From Zelonia costaricensis (Eukaryota > Euglenozoa > Kinetoplastea > Trypanosomatida > Trypanosomatidae), in NCBI GenBank assembly GCA_030849075.1, contig JASAOO010003472.1, positions 1 through 64,000 on the forward strand: a stretch of 64,000 nucleotides of DNA. Reading direction: 5' to 3'. Below the pieces are notes generated by a model that saw only the letters and a list, made by a program, of their open reading frames with translations, had not been told where the DNA came from and ran no database searches. Both the position numbers and the translations under genes were made by a program. Of this stretch, positions 19,086 to 27,582 are shown piece after piece. The number at the start of each line of letters is the position of its first letter. The stretch's first letter is position 1.

Positions 19086-20612
19086 TCAGGTCAGCACCTT
19101 GCGCGCCAGGGCCGCCTCCCCCTCCTCCTCGTACGCGGCACGGCTGACCACCATGTTGCTCACAAACGTCGAGAGCTGTGCCACGTAGCTAGCGCCCATC
19201 CACGCCGCGTAGGCGCGCTGCTCCGGGGCAGTGACGCAGATGCGTGGAGGCGCGTCGCCGCCCTCCCCGCCGGCACGGCTCTGCAGCTCGCAGAAGAAGC
19301 GCTTGCCGAAGCCGGCCGTGCACGTGACCCCGCCGGTGAGCACCACATTGGCCAGTAGCCGTTGCCGCAGCTCCGCTGGCGCGGCGGCGACCGCGTCGAG
19401 TGCGATGTCGACTACGCCGCGACCCTCGCTGCCCATCAACGCAGGGTAGAAGAGCACCTCGGACGCCTGCTCCGCCTCGACCGCCCCAACCTGCACGGCG
19501 CCGCCGTCCGGCAGCGTGAAGAGACGCGCGCCGGCCCCGCCTTCGCTGCTCTGGCGCTGCCGCTGCTGTGCGTGACGAGCCGCCGCGATAAGGGCGGTGT
19601 TCAGCTTGCCAATGCACGGCGACCCCGCTGCGGCACCGCTGACATTCGCGAACTGTGGCATCGCGGTCACGAGCGGCGTGGCAGCGATGGAGCAGCACGC
19701 CTCCTTGATGTCGTACACGACGGCGCGCTCCTGCTCGGTGCCGGCGCCCGCCCCGCCGCTGATGTTGCGCGGCACCGAGTTCGTCAGCGATGGCGGAGGC
19801 GCAGGATGGGCTGCTGCTGCTGCTGCCACGGCTGCGGCGGGTCCGAGCGTGCCGCTCTGGTACAGCAGCCGTGTGAGGTGAGCCGTGACGGCAGCCCCGG
19901 TGGCGCCGTCCGGCTCGTGCTGCAGACACGGTGTCACCACATAGCCGTCCACAGCCGCCGCCGTGCTCACAGCGCCGTCGCCGATGTCGAGGACGAGGCC
20001 GCTCGTCTGGCCCGTGGCGTAGAGGGCCAGCAAGGGGCCCACCCCGCAGAAGACGCCGGTGGCTGGTGGCGACGCATCGTGGCCGCTGCACCCGCCCTCG
20101 AAGAGCTGCGCCGCCAGCCGTGCCCGCTGCGGCCGCGAGGCGAAGGGGCGCTCGACGAGGGAGTAAATCAAGTCCGTTGCCGCCCCAGGCGCAGGCGGTG
20201 GCAGCGCGGTGTGAATGCTCTGCTGCACAAGCGGGGCCGCTCCAGCCCAATCCACAACGGCACCGCCGTGCTGCACCGGTCGACTGAGGCGCAACAGCCC
20301 GCGGTGCGCCACCGCCTCATGCCCAACAATGAGCGAGGGCCTGCTGCTGATGCTGCTACCGCCGGGGTTGCCGGGCGGTGACGACGTCAGCGCAGGACAC
20401 AGCCCGCCGCCGCAGCTGCGTGGGTACCGGGGGACACCCACACGAGAGGGGGTGAGGTGGGGTGTGGTGGCGGTGTGCACGCCGGACTTGATGGTGCGGC
20501 TGCCGAGGTCGAGAATAAACACCCGAGGCGCTGCGGCGACACCGCCTGTGAGGGACGGCCGCGCCGCTGGTGCAGTACTGGAGGCCACGCCCTCTTCCCC
20601 GGGGGCCTGCAT
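19086..20612 (-). CDS. Divergent actin-like protein
   Basis: A 508-aa member of the actin / Hsp70 ATPase fold. The actin landmarks are in order: phosphate-1-type FILDLGSRTIKSG (32-44), then VGVPRYPR, a phosphate-2-type LVLDIGDGAVS segment in the middle, and near the C-terminus an adenosine-type VLTGGVTCTAGFGKRF followed by AAWMGASYVAQL. The pattern fits actin or actin-related proteins rather than Hsp70. It is longer than actin (about 375 aa), with Gly/Ala/Pro-rich inserts. The phosphate loops differ from conventional actin (DLGSRT for DNGSG), so nucleotide binding and polymerisation cannot be assumed. I cannot place it in a numbered Arp class. The chosen ATG lies 14 nt after a good acceptor; the N-terminal 29 residues are low complexity. 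Confidence 0.85.
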   Translation of the reverse strand: MQAPGEEGVASSTAPAARPSLTGGVAAAPRVFILDLGSRTIKSGVHTATTPHLTPSRVGVPRYPRSCGGGLCPALTSSPPGNPGGSSISSRPSLIVGHEAVAHRGLLRLSRPVQHGGAVVDWAGAAPLVQQSIHTALPPPAPGAATDLIYSLVERPFASRPQRARLAAQLFEGGCSGHDASPPATGVFCGVGPLLALYATGQTSGLVLDIGDGAVSTAAAVDGYVVTPCLQHEPDGATGAAVTAHLTRLLYQSGTLGPAAAVAAAAAAHPAPPPSLTNSVPRNISGGAGAGTEQERAVVYDIKEACCSIAATPLVTAMPQFANVSGAAAGSPCIGKLNTALIAAARHAQQRQRQSSEGGAGARLFTLPDGGAVQVGAVEAEQASEVLFYPALMGSEGRGVVDIALDAVAAAPAELRQRLLANVVLTGGVTCTAGFGKRFFCELQSRAGGEGGDAPPRICVTAPEQRAYAAWMGASYVAQLSTFVSNMVVSRAAYEEEGEAALARKVLT

Positions 20613-20626
20613 CGTGCGCTGATGTA

Positions 20627-20660
20627 CTGCGCGTGGGAAAAGGACGCGGAGGAGGGGCGG
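20627..20660 (-). promoter_or_regulatory. Trans-splice acceptor, actin-like gene
   Basis: The minus strand has a C/T-rich tract, then CGCGCAG with AG at 20628-20627; 14-nt 5' UTR. Confidence 0.5.
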
Positions 20661-20903
20661 GGCCGAGAAGGGGGACGAGGTCGAAGAGGCGCAAGTGAGG
20701 CCGCGAGTGGGGGGAGAGGACAGTGCGACGCGCCGACTGCGCGGCGGTCCCTCGGTGCAGGTGCTTCACTTTGTGTGCGTTGAACAAATGACGGCGTGGA
20801 TGGCACCGTGTGGTGGAGGGGCATGGAAGGAGCCCCACGAGGTAAGGAAGTCGGAACACAGTCACACTACTACGCCAAGACACCACACACACACACCTAC
20901 CAT

Positions 20904-20929
20904 ACACACACACACACACACACACACAC
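20904..20929. repeat. (AC)13 microsatellite
   Basis: Perfect dinucleotide run; reads (GT)n on the transcribed strand. Confidence 0.9.
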
Positions 20930-20993
20930 GCGAGAAGGAACAACGTGTGTTGGCCACCTGCGCCACCTAACGGGTCGTCGCATCATTCCCACA

Positions 20994-21015
20994 ACACACA
21001 CACACACACACACAC
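20994..21015. repeat. (AC)11 microsatellite
   Basis: A second perfect run 65 nt after the previous one. Confidence 0.9.
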
Positions 21016-21201
21016 TCACACCCACACGGCCACACAGCACGTGGACCACCACCACCATCACCAACACCACGGGAGGTCGAAGGACGCAACCGAAGCGGAA
21101 GCCCGCAGAAGGACACGAGGAGATGAACAACAAAAAAAAGGAGCGTACAGGGGGAGGGTGGAGAGACGCACGCGGCTGCGCAGTCGCCAGAAATCGGCTC
21201 A

Positions 21202-23889
21202 TCACGCTGCCATCTCCGCCTCCATCTTTTCGAGCTCCTCCATCTGCTGCTGCAGCCGCTGCTGCCGCGCGGCCGAGCGGTTGACTGTGGTCGAGGCGTC
21301 AGGCAGCGGCGAGGACGGCGAGTGGATTGCGGTTGGCACGATGGTGGTGGTGGTGGTGATGGGGGTTTGGGTGGTGCGCAGCGGTGTGGAGCTCGACGTG
21401 ATGGGCCGTCCACGCACCGGTGCGGCAACCTCCTCGTGGACGTCGACGTCGTTGTCGCTCGCGCTGTCGAGTCCACGACTTGTCGCGTCGGCTGTCGTGG
21501 CAGGGCGGAAGTCGACGAGGCGGCGGCTCGCACTCGACGAGCGCGAGTTGACGGAGCGGTGCACGGAGGCGCCGAGGTTGGCGGGGTCTGGCACGGGGAT
21601 GCCCAGCTTCGCCTTGATTCCCACCACGCCACCGCCTGCCTCGTTCGTGGCGGAGCGCGAACGGCCAAGGTAGGTGCGCGGCTGCCTCATGGCTGAGCCG
21701 GTCACGGCGGTGTCGCGTGGCAGCGGGCTCGAGTCGATGGCGCCGCCGCTGGCGTTGCCGCGGACTGCGTTGGCGGTGGCAGCGCCTTGCTGGGGCGCCT
21801 CTGCCTCCTCGTCCACATCGACGTCTTCCCCTTCCGAGTCCCCTGCCGCGGCCGCTGCCTGCACCGTCTGCGTCGCGCCATCGCCGACACTGATGGCCGT
21901 GAACAGGTTGCGGGACGGGTTCGAGGATGCGGTCGTGGAAGCCGAGGAGGACCGCGACGTCGCGTGCGATGTGGTGTGCGCACCGTTTGCCGCGGGCTTG
22001 ACCTTCATCTCGGGCGTCGAGGCAGCGTCGTTGTCAGCCACGGAAGCGGCGGCGGCCACCCCGGCCGCCGCTGCAGCCGAAGACCCGCTGTTGTTGTTGG
22101 CGTGTGTGTGTAGCTCCGTCTGCAGCACCGAGGTGCTCGCCGCACTGCCGCCGCCGCCGGCACTCTCTGCGTACGCCGCACCGCGTGAGCCCTGCGCCCG
22201 CTGCAGCCGCTCCTCCAGCAGGGCAACGTTGCGCGCCGTCTCCTCTGACGTGGCGCCGTACACCTCCTCGAGGTGGAGGCGCTGCGCCTGCTCCTGCTTC
22301 AGCGCCTGCCTCAGCTCGGCGATGCGCTCGAGCAAGAGTTGCTGCTGCGTCGCGACCGTGGCCACGTCGGCGTCGCTGGCGTAGCGCTCGGCGAGGCGGT
22401 CGATGGCGGCGACCGCGTCGGAGGTGGCGACGGCAGCGGTCCCGTTGCTGTGCCCGCCGGCGCTGCGCGGGCTGCTCGTTGCCGAGGCACCGGCACTCGG
22501 GGTGAGCGGCAGCGGTGGGAGGGTGCGGCGCTCCTGGGCGCCGTGGCTGCCGCGCCGCTCCGCCGCCTCGACACGGGCCCGCATCGCGAGCAGCATGCGG
22601 TCGGCGTTCTGCATGAGCTGGTCCATCTGCTCAATCACGCGCCGCTGCCTGGCCACCTTCTGCTGCAGCTGCGGCACGGTGTCTGGGAGGTCGCTGACGC
22701 TGCTGCCCTCCGCGTTGACTGCCGCCGCCGCCGGCGCCGCTGGCTGCGCTGCGGCGCTCTCACCTCCGCCCACGGTGTCCTTGAGCCGACTGTTCGCCTT
22801 TGTGAGAGCCTCGACGGTGGCGATGAGCTCGAGCTGCTGCTTCTGCTGCGCCTTGACCGTCGCGTAGAGACGGTGCACGATGATGTTGCCCTTCTCCTTG
22901 AACTGCCGCAGCGCGGCGAAGGCCGCAGTGCGCTCCACAAGGAGCTGCTCGTACGCGGCCCGGTCCACCACCCCGTCGCGCCGCTGCGGCGTCTCGCGTG
23001 CGTGCGCGGCGGCGTCGTCTAGGCTTGCGATGGCCTGCACCATCTCCTCCTCGTCCTGCCGCTGCTTCCGCACGAGGGCCTCGATTTGCTGCCGCGTTTC
23101 GATGATGTTGCGCAGCCGCGCGGTGAAGGCCTCCGAGGCGGGCCACAGCGAGCTGGACAGGCGCGCCGAGGACGCCGCGGACGACGACGTGGCCTCCACC
23201 ACCGGCACGGGCGGCGGCGAGGGGGCGTCGTCGCCGTTGCGCGCGCGCTCGCCCGGTGGCGCCTTGGCGACGCTGCTGCGGTCCTCCTCCTCCTCCTCGT
23301 CCTGCTCGGCGCCCGGGGACCGCTGTCGACGCAGCTCCGTCGCGAGGGAGTCCTGCAGCAGCGCTGCCGCCGTCGACGGTGGCGGCGAGACCGGGCTTGG
23401 CGCCTCCGCGGCGTCGGTGCTCATGATGGACGCGTGGGGGGAGGCAAACTGCTTGCGGCTCGCTTTCAGCCGGGGCGGGGCGGCGTGGGTGGGGGCGTGC
23501 AGCAGCAGATGAAAGGGCTGGCGCATTTCCCCGACGGCGCCCGGGCCGATGCTGGAGCCCGCCTCGCTCCACGAAGCCCCTGCACCCGCCCCATGCGAGT
23601 GCGGCCCGTGCGAGTCCGCTGCGTGACCGGCAGTGGCGCTGCTGCGCTGAATGGAGGAGTTGCTCCGGCGTGGGCCGCCCTCTGAGTGGGCGAGCGGCGT
23701 GCGCTGCTGTTGCTGCTGCTGAGGCGGGGTTGAGTGCGACTGAGTGTCAAGCACCATGTCGTGGAGTCGCACCGGCGTGCCACCGTCTTGCAGCACTACA
23801 CCAGCCGCGCTGTAGGCACTGCGCGAGGGGTGTCCCTGGTCGTACAGATGCACCTCCGTGCGGCGCCGGTGCTGCTGGGCGTACGACAT
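21202..23889 (-). CDS. Coiled-coil protein (895 aa), function unknown
   Basis: No enzymatic domain is recognised. The first 250 residues are polar and low-complexity, with an acidic run after the SPGAEQDEEEEED segment. The centre (roughly 250-560) is rich in Glu, Gln, Leu, Arg and Ala in a heptad-like pattern, for example IIETRQQIEALVRKQRQDEE and LLERIAELRQALKQEQAQRL. It should form long coiled coils. A Ser/Thr/Ala-rich stretch follows, and the last 20 residues form another short helix (QQQMEELEKMEAEMAA). A structural or cytoskeletal role is plausible from composition only. The ATG is 12 nt from a candidate acceptor. Confidence 0.85.
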   Translation of the reverse strand: MSYAQQHRRRTEVHLYDQGHPSRSAYSAAGVVLQDGGTPVRLHDMVLDTQSHSTPPQQQQQQRTPLAHSEGGPRRSNSSIQRSSATAGHAADSHGPHSHGAGAGASWSEAGSSIGPGAVGEMRQPFHLLLHAPTHAAPPRLKASRKQFASPHASIMSTDAAEAPSPVSPPPSTAAALLQDSLATELRRQRSPGAEQDEEEEEDRSSVAKAPPGERARNGDDAPSPPPVPVVEATSSSAASSARLSSSLWPASEAFTARLRNIIETRQQIEALVRKQRQDEEEMVQAIASLDDAAAHARETPQRRDGVVDRAAYEQLLVERTAAFAALRQFKEKGNIIVHRLYATVKAQQKQQLELIATVEALTKANSRLKDTVGGGESAAAQPAAPAAAAVNAEGSSVSDLPDTVPQLQQKVARQRRVIEQMDQLMQNADRMLLAMRARVEAAERRGSHGAQERRTLPPLPLTPSAGASATSSPRSAGGHSNGTAAVATSDAVAAIDRLAERYASDADVATVATQQQLLLERIAELRQALKQEQAQRLHLEEVYGATSEETARNVALLEERLQRAQGSRGAAYAESAGGGGSAASTSVLQTELHTHANNNSGSSAAAAAGVAAAASVADNDAASTPEMKVKPAANGAHTTSHATSRSSSASTTASSNPSRNLFTAISVGDGATQTVQAAAAAGDSEGEDVDVDEEAEAPQQGAATANAVRGNASGGAIDSSPLPRDTAVTGSAMRQPRTYLGRSRSATNEAGGGVVGIKAKLGIPVPDPANLGASVHRSVNSRSSSASRRLVDFRPATTADATSRGLDSASDNDVDVHEEVAAPVRGRPITSSSTPLRTTQTPITTTTTIVPTAIHSPSSPLPDASTTVNRSAARQQRLQQQMEELEKMEAEMAA

Positions 23890-24520
23890 GACTGACGAGG
23901 TCTGAGTCAGTGTTGCGGTTGGAAATGGACAAGGGAGGAGATGGATGCAGAAACGACGAAGGCAGGCAAATCACACCCAAGCCGCACAGAGCGAGCGAGA
24001 GACGACCGGCGTGCCTGCAGCCTCCCGTTCTGTGTGTGCGTTCGTGTCGCACCTGGTGAGGCGGGGGTGGGAGTGGAAGGGGGGGGGGTGGGGTGGCGGG
24101 AGGGGATGGAGAAGCGAGTGCGACATGGGAGAAGCCCGCTGCAGCACACCACGGTTCGCGCAGCAGCACAACCGCCGTCGTTGAACACTGCTGTTCTTGC
24201 GGCCCCATGTACCCCGGGGCCAAAGTGGGCGGAGCGTTCTTCTCGCTCGTTCTTCTTCTTTCTCTCCGCAGGGGCTGAGGACCGACCGCCGTTTCTCGGT
24301 GCCTTCGCGGCACCTTCAAAACGTGGCTTGCCCCGTCTCCGGCAAACACGCTGGCGTCTGCGTCGGGCGCGATGGGCGCGCCTGTGCCGACGCGTTTGTG
24401 CTGCGCTTTTTTCCTTGCAGTTATCTGTGAAGGGGCGGGTGAGGCGCACACCCCACGGGTGAGAGCCACAGGGCACGCACGCACCCAGAGCGCCCTCCAC
24501 ACAGCTCTTGCGTGCCGTGC
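23890..24520. other. Intergenic region
   Basis: About 630 nt of leader and 3' UTR sequence with a plus-strand G-run near 24079-24088. Overlapping minus-strand frames here are unsupported. Confidence 0.65.
23902..23944 (-). promoter_or_regulatory. Candidate trans-splice acceptor, coiled-coil gene
   Basis: A minus-strand CATCTCCTCCCTTGTCC tract, then ACTCAG with AG at 23903-23902; 12-nt 5' UTR. Confidence 0.45.
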
Positions 24521-26050
24521 TCACAGGTGCGGGCTTGTGGCGTCGGCTTCGCTATCGCCGTCCTGCGAGGACCGGGGCGCATCCTGCTGCTGCTGTTGTT
24601 GCGACATGGTCAGGAACTGCTGCCACAGCGAGGCCAGCCGCGTCACCTCCGCAACGGAGAGGTCCAGCACCGTCATCGCGCCGTCCATGCGCAACTCCTG
24701 CAGCATGTACTGCACGAGCTCTGCCGGCGCGAAGCGTGAGAGCGCCTTGTGCACCGTGGCCCCGCGCAGCCCGGGCTTCATGAGCAGGTTCGTGAAGTGG
24801 ATGAGCGTCGCCGCGTCGAGGCCACGGACCAGCGGTACGGCTCGCGGCTCCAGTGTCAGCATCGCCCCCTCCACCTCCGTGCGGGGATAGTACGTCTGGT
24901 CCACGAAGGTCTGCTTGAGTCGGACGTGGAAGAAGCACTGGCACAGCACCGACAACCGGCTGAACTCGACGGAGCCGGCCGGGGCGAGGATGCGCTCCGC
25001 CACCTCGCGCTGAGTGAAGACGTGGACGGGGACGCGGCCGAAGACAAAGAGGCCGCGGTGCAGGGCGCAGTCGGCGGTGTAGCGCATGAGCAGCTCCGTG
25101 ATGATGTCAAAGGGCAGGTTAGCAATTACCTCCACCTTGGCGTGGCCGTTTGCCCACCAGTGGTCCGTTACGTCAAAGGCGGGGTTCGGCGAGGTCGCCT
25201 CACCCGTCGCGGTGGCTTCGCCGTGCTGGTACGGCTGCCGAGCACGGCGCTGCCGCAGCAGCCGCTCCCGCTGCGCCGAGCGGAGCGGCGCCCCCTCGAA
25301 GCCGTCACCGGCATCCGCCGCCCCTGGAGCGGCTGCGTCTCCACTAGGCGGTCGCCGTCGGTTGGCGTGCACAAAGTGCGGAAAAGCGGCGGTGAGCAGC
25401 TCCAGCTCATCGACCTGCAGCACGTCCGCGTTCACCCACTGGAACTTGTTTTTGGTGTAGCTGCGGATCTGCTCGAGGTGCGGGTTGAAGCGTTCATCGA
25501 CCTCGATGCCGAGGACGCCGACGCAAGGCCGCGTGAGGAGGCTGCGAGTGAGGGAGCCGACACCCGGGCCGAGCTCGACGAGCACCTTGTACGGCGTCGT
25601 CAGCGTGGTGCGGCTGAGGTAGCTCACGAGCTGGTGCGTCAGCTTGAGGTTGAGCACGAAGCGCTGGTCGTACTTGGCCAGGTAACCGGCGTGCGGCACC
25701 TTGTACAGCTGCTTGATGCCCTCCGCCATGACGCGTGGGCCACCCGGGCATCGGAGGGGCGGCAGCGCCAGCGACGGGGACGCCGGCGACGACGGCGATG
25801 CGGCACCGCGCACTGCCGCCGTGATGTCAACTGTAGTCGTCGCTCCCTTCGTGGCCCTGGTGGAGGAGGAGGCCCGGGAGGTGCGCCTTTGGTGTGCGGC
25901 GGCGCGACTCCAGCGCGCCTCGAGCCGACTGCCGTTCAGCGCTGGCGAGGGACGGAGAGGGCCGACGCAGCGGCCGCGCCGAGCGACGAGCAGCGCGGAC
26001 GATGCGCCTGACGCGGACAGCCGGGAGGCAGGTGCCAATGTGCGCCACAT
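24521..26050 (-). CDS. TFB1M/KsgA-type rRNA adenine dimethyltransferase, probably mitochondrial
   Basis: A 509-aa S-adenosylmethionine-dependent methyltransferase of the KsgA/Dim1/TFB1M family, which dimethylates two adjacent adenines near the 3' end of small-subunit rRNA. It opens with an Arg/Ser/Ala-rich, acid-poor N-terminus (MWRTLAPASRLSASG) typical of a mitochondrial presequence. The segment GIKQLYKVPHAGYLAKYDQR before motif I resembles the start of mitochondrial TFB1M. SAM motif I is VELGPGVGSLT (158-168), then IEVD (182-185), and the catalytic motif is NLPF (311-314, usually NLPY/NLPF). A family C-terminal domain follows (FGRVPVHVFTQREVAERI). About 70 extra residues (229-300, Arg/Ala/Gly-rich) sit before the catalytic motif. 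The start is the first ATG after an acceptor 14 nt upstream. Confidence 0.88.
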   Translation of the reverse strand: MWRTLAPASRLSASGASSALLVARRGRCVGPLRPSPALNGSRLEARWSRAAAHQRRTSRASSSTRATKGATTTVDITAAVRGAASPSSPASPSLALPPLRCPGGPRVMAEGIKQLYKVPHAGYLAKYDQRFVLNLKLTHQLVSYLSRTTLTTPYKVLVELGPGVGSLTRSLLTRPCVGVLGIEVDERFNPHLEQIRSYTKNKFQWVNADVLQVDELELLTAAFPHFVHANRRRPPSGDAAAPGAADAGDGFEGAPLRSAQRERLLRQRRARQPYQHGEATATGEATSPNPAFDVTDHWWANGHAKVEVIANLPFDIITELLMRYTADCALHRGLFVFGRVPVHVFTQREVAERILAPAGSVEFSRLSVLCQCFFHVRLKQTFVDQTYYPRTEVEGAMLTLEPRAVPLVRGLDAATLIHFTNLLMKPGLRGATVHKALSRFAPAELVQYMLQELRMDGAMTVLDLSVAEVTRLASLWQQFLTMSQQQQQQDAPRSSQDGDSEADATSPHL

Positions 26051-27582
26051 GACCTCGACTCACCCTGATGTGCGCGAGAGCGAACGAAAAGGGCTGAGGG
26101 TGGTGGTGGTGGTGGTGGATCGGGTGGCAGAGGGAGACGTGGGCCGCGCAAAGCTGGTGGGTTTTCGCGGCGGCGGTGGTCTTGGCCCTCCCTCCTTTTC
26201 GTGTGGGCGGTTGTTTCGAGGTGTGTGTGTGTGTGTCATGTGGAAGTGAGCGCGAGGGAAGGGGGAGAGAGCAGAAAGGGGGAAGCGGGTCATGCGTGAT
26301 GATGTCATGTGTGCGAGCGATAAAGGTGAAGGGGCACGCGAGAGATGAGTCCGCCTTCGAAGGTTGACCTTGACAAAGCCGGCGTGGAGAGCGAGAAGGA
26401 GAGGCCCTGCGGTAGCAGGCGCTTTGCTCTCTTCGCTTCCTCTCTGCGCGCCTTGCCCTCGTGGAGCGGCGCGCACTCGGGCTTCGGCACGCACCGCCAA
26501 GGACGATGTTGCACGCTCCCGTTTGTGCGTGTGATCTCGTCTTCTTTGTCGACACGACGCCCCTACGCGCCGACATCCTTCTTTTGTTTTTGCCTTTGAA
26601 TGCATGCACGGAGGAAAAACGTGTGTGTGTGTGTGTATGCAGCGCGGCTGCGGCAGGCAAGCACGACCCACTCGCAACGACGTGGTGTAAATGGAGGTTG
26701 AGGGGGGACGGCCGGAGGGGGAGGGGGGAGCGTCACGACACGCGATAGGTAGAAGGGGGCGGAAAGCCCCTTAACAGCCGGCAACGCGAAGGAGGAGGTG
26801 ACGGGGCTGGGCATGGCGTGAAGCAGCTTTTAGGCAACGCTAGACTTGGGTGTGGCACACAAACGCACACCCGGCATATTCAGGCGCCCATCCAAACCCA
26901 CACCCACACACGCATGGACACATAGACACCAGGAGAGGCGGGCCAGACAAGCATCATCGATATGATCGATTGCACGTGCAACGCTGTCCCCGCTGCGCCC
27001 TTTTTTTCCTCCATCCACCTGCCCCATGCTTAAAGGGTGGGAGGGAGAGTGGGGGGTGGGTGGGTGGGGCACAAGCGCACCGCACGCACGGTGTAGCGGG
27101 CGGTCGGGGGCTGGGAAGGGGGAGAGCGGGAAGGCGGCACCGGCGATATCACGACACAGGAAAGAGAAGAACGCAGAGGAGGGGGAGGGGAGCGCCGGTG
27201 GAGGAGAGCTGACAACGGGGGGGGCACCACACGGAGCAACAACAACAATAAAGACGAAGCACGTGTCCACAGCAGAGGGAGAAGAGGGGAGGACACGCAC
27301 GACCTGCGCTTAAGGGCCGTTCTCTTTCCTCTCCTTGCGCATGCAGGCCTCCTCGTGTCCACCGAGTCGATGAGGGAGGGCAGCCACGCACGGCGACTCG
27401 CCCCGTGTTCTGCCAAGCGCCGGACTCTCCCACGAGAGAAGCGGGGATTGGAGGGGAGCGGGGAGGGGGGGGGGCGCTGAACAGAGAGAGGAGGAGGAGC
27501 GACGGGAGTGGCCGCGCAGGCGCGGAGGTGCCGTCTTTCCGTCTTCTCGAGTGCACTGCGCTGTCCCTCGCAGCTCGCAAGT
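26051..27582. other. Intergenic region, AMPK-gamma to methyltransferase
   Basis: About 1.5 kb. It contains (GGT)n/(CCA)n near 26100-26118, GT runs near 26221-26236 and 26622-26636, and plus-strand G-rich blocks near 27030-27070 and 27450-27475. The minus-strand frames across it are Arg/Ser/Pro-rich without domains. No RNA gene is recognised. Confidence 0.65.
26065..26100 (-). promoter_or_regulatory. Candidate trans-splice acceptor, methyltransferase gene
   Basis: The minus strand has CCCTTTTCGTTCGCTCTCG, then CATCAG with AG at 26066-26065; 14-nt 5' UTR. Further CCA repeats lie upstream. Confidence 0.45.

Larger units (their letters stand above)
20613..21201. other. Intergenic with two CA microsatellites
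   Basis: About 590 nt: the acceptor of the actin-like gene, two long CA runs and the 3' UTR of the coiled-coil gene. No further gene is seen. Confidence 0.65.
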
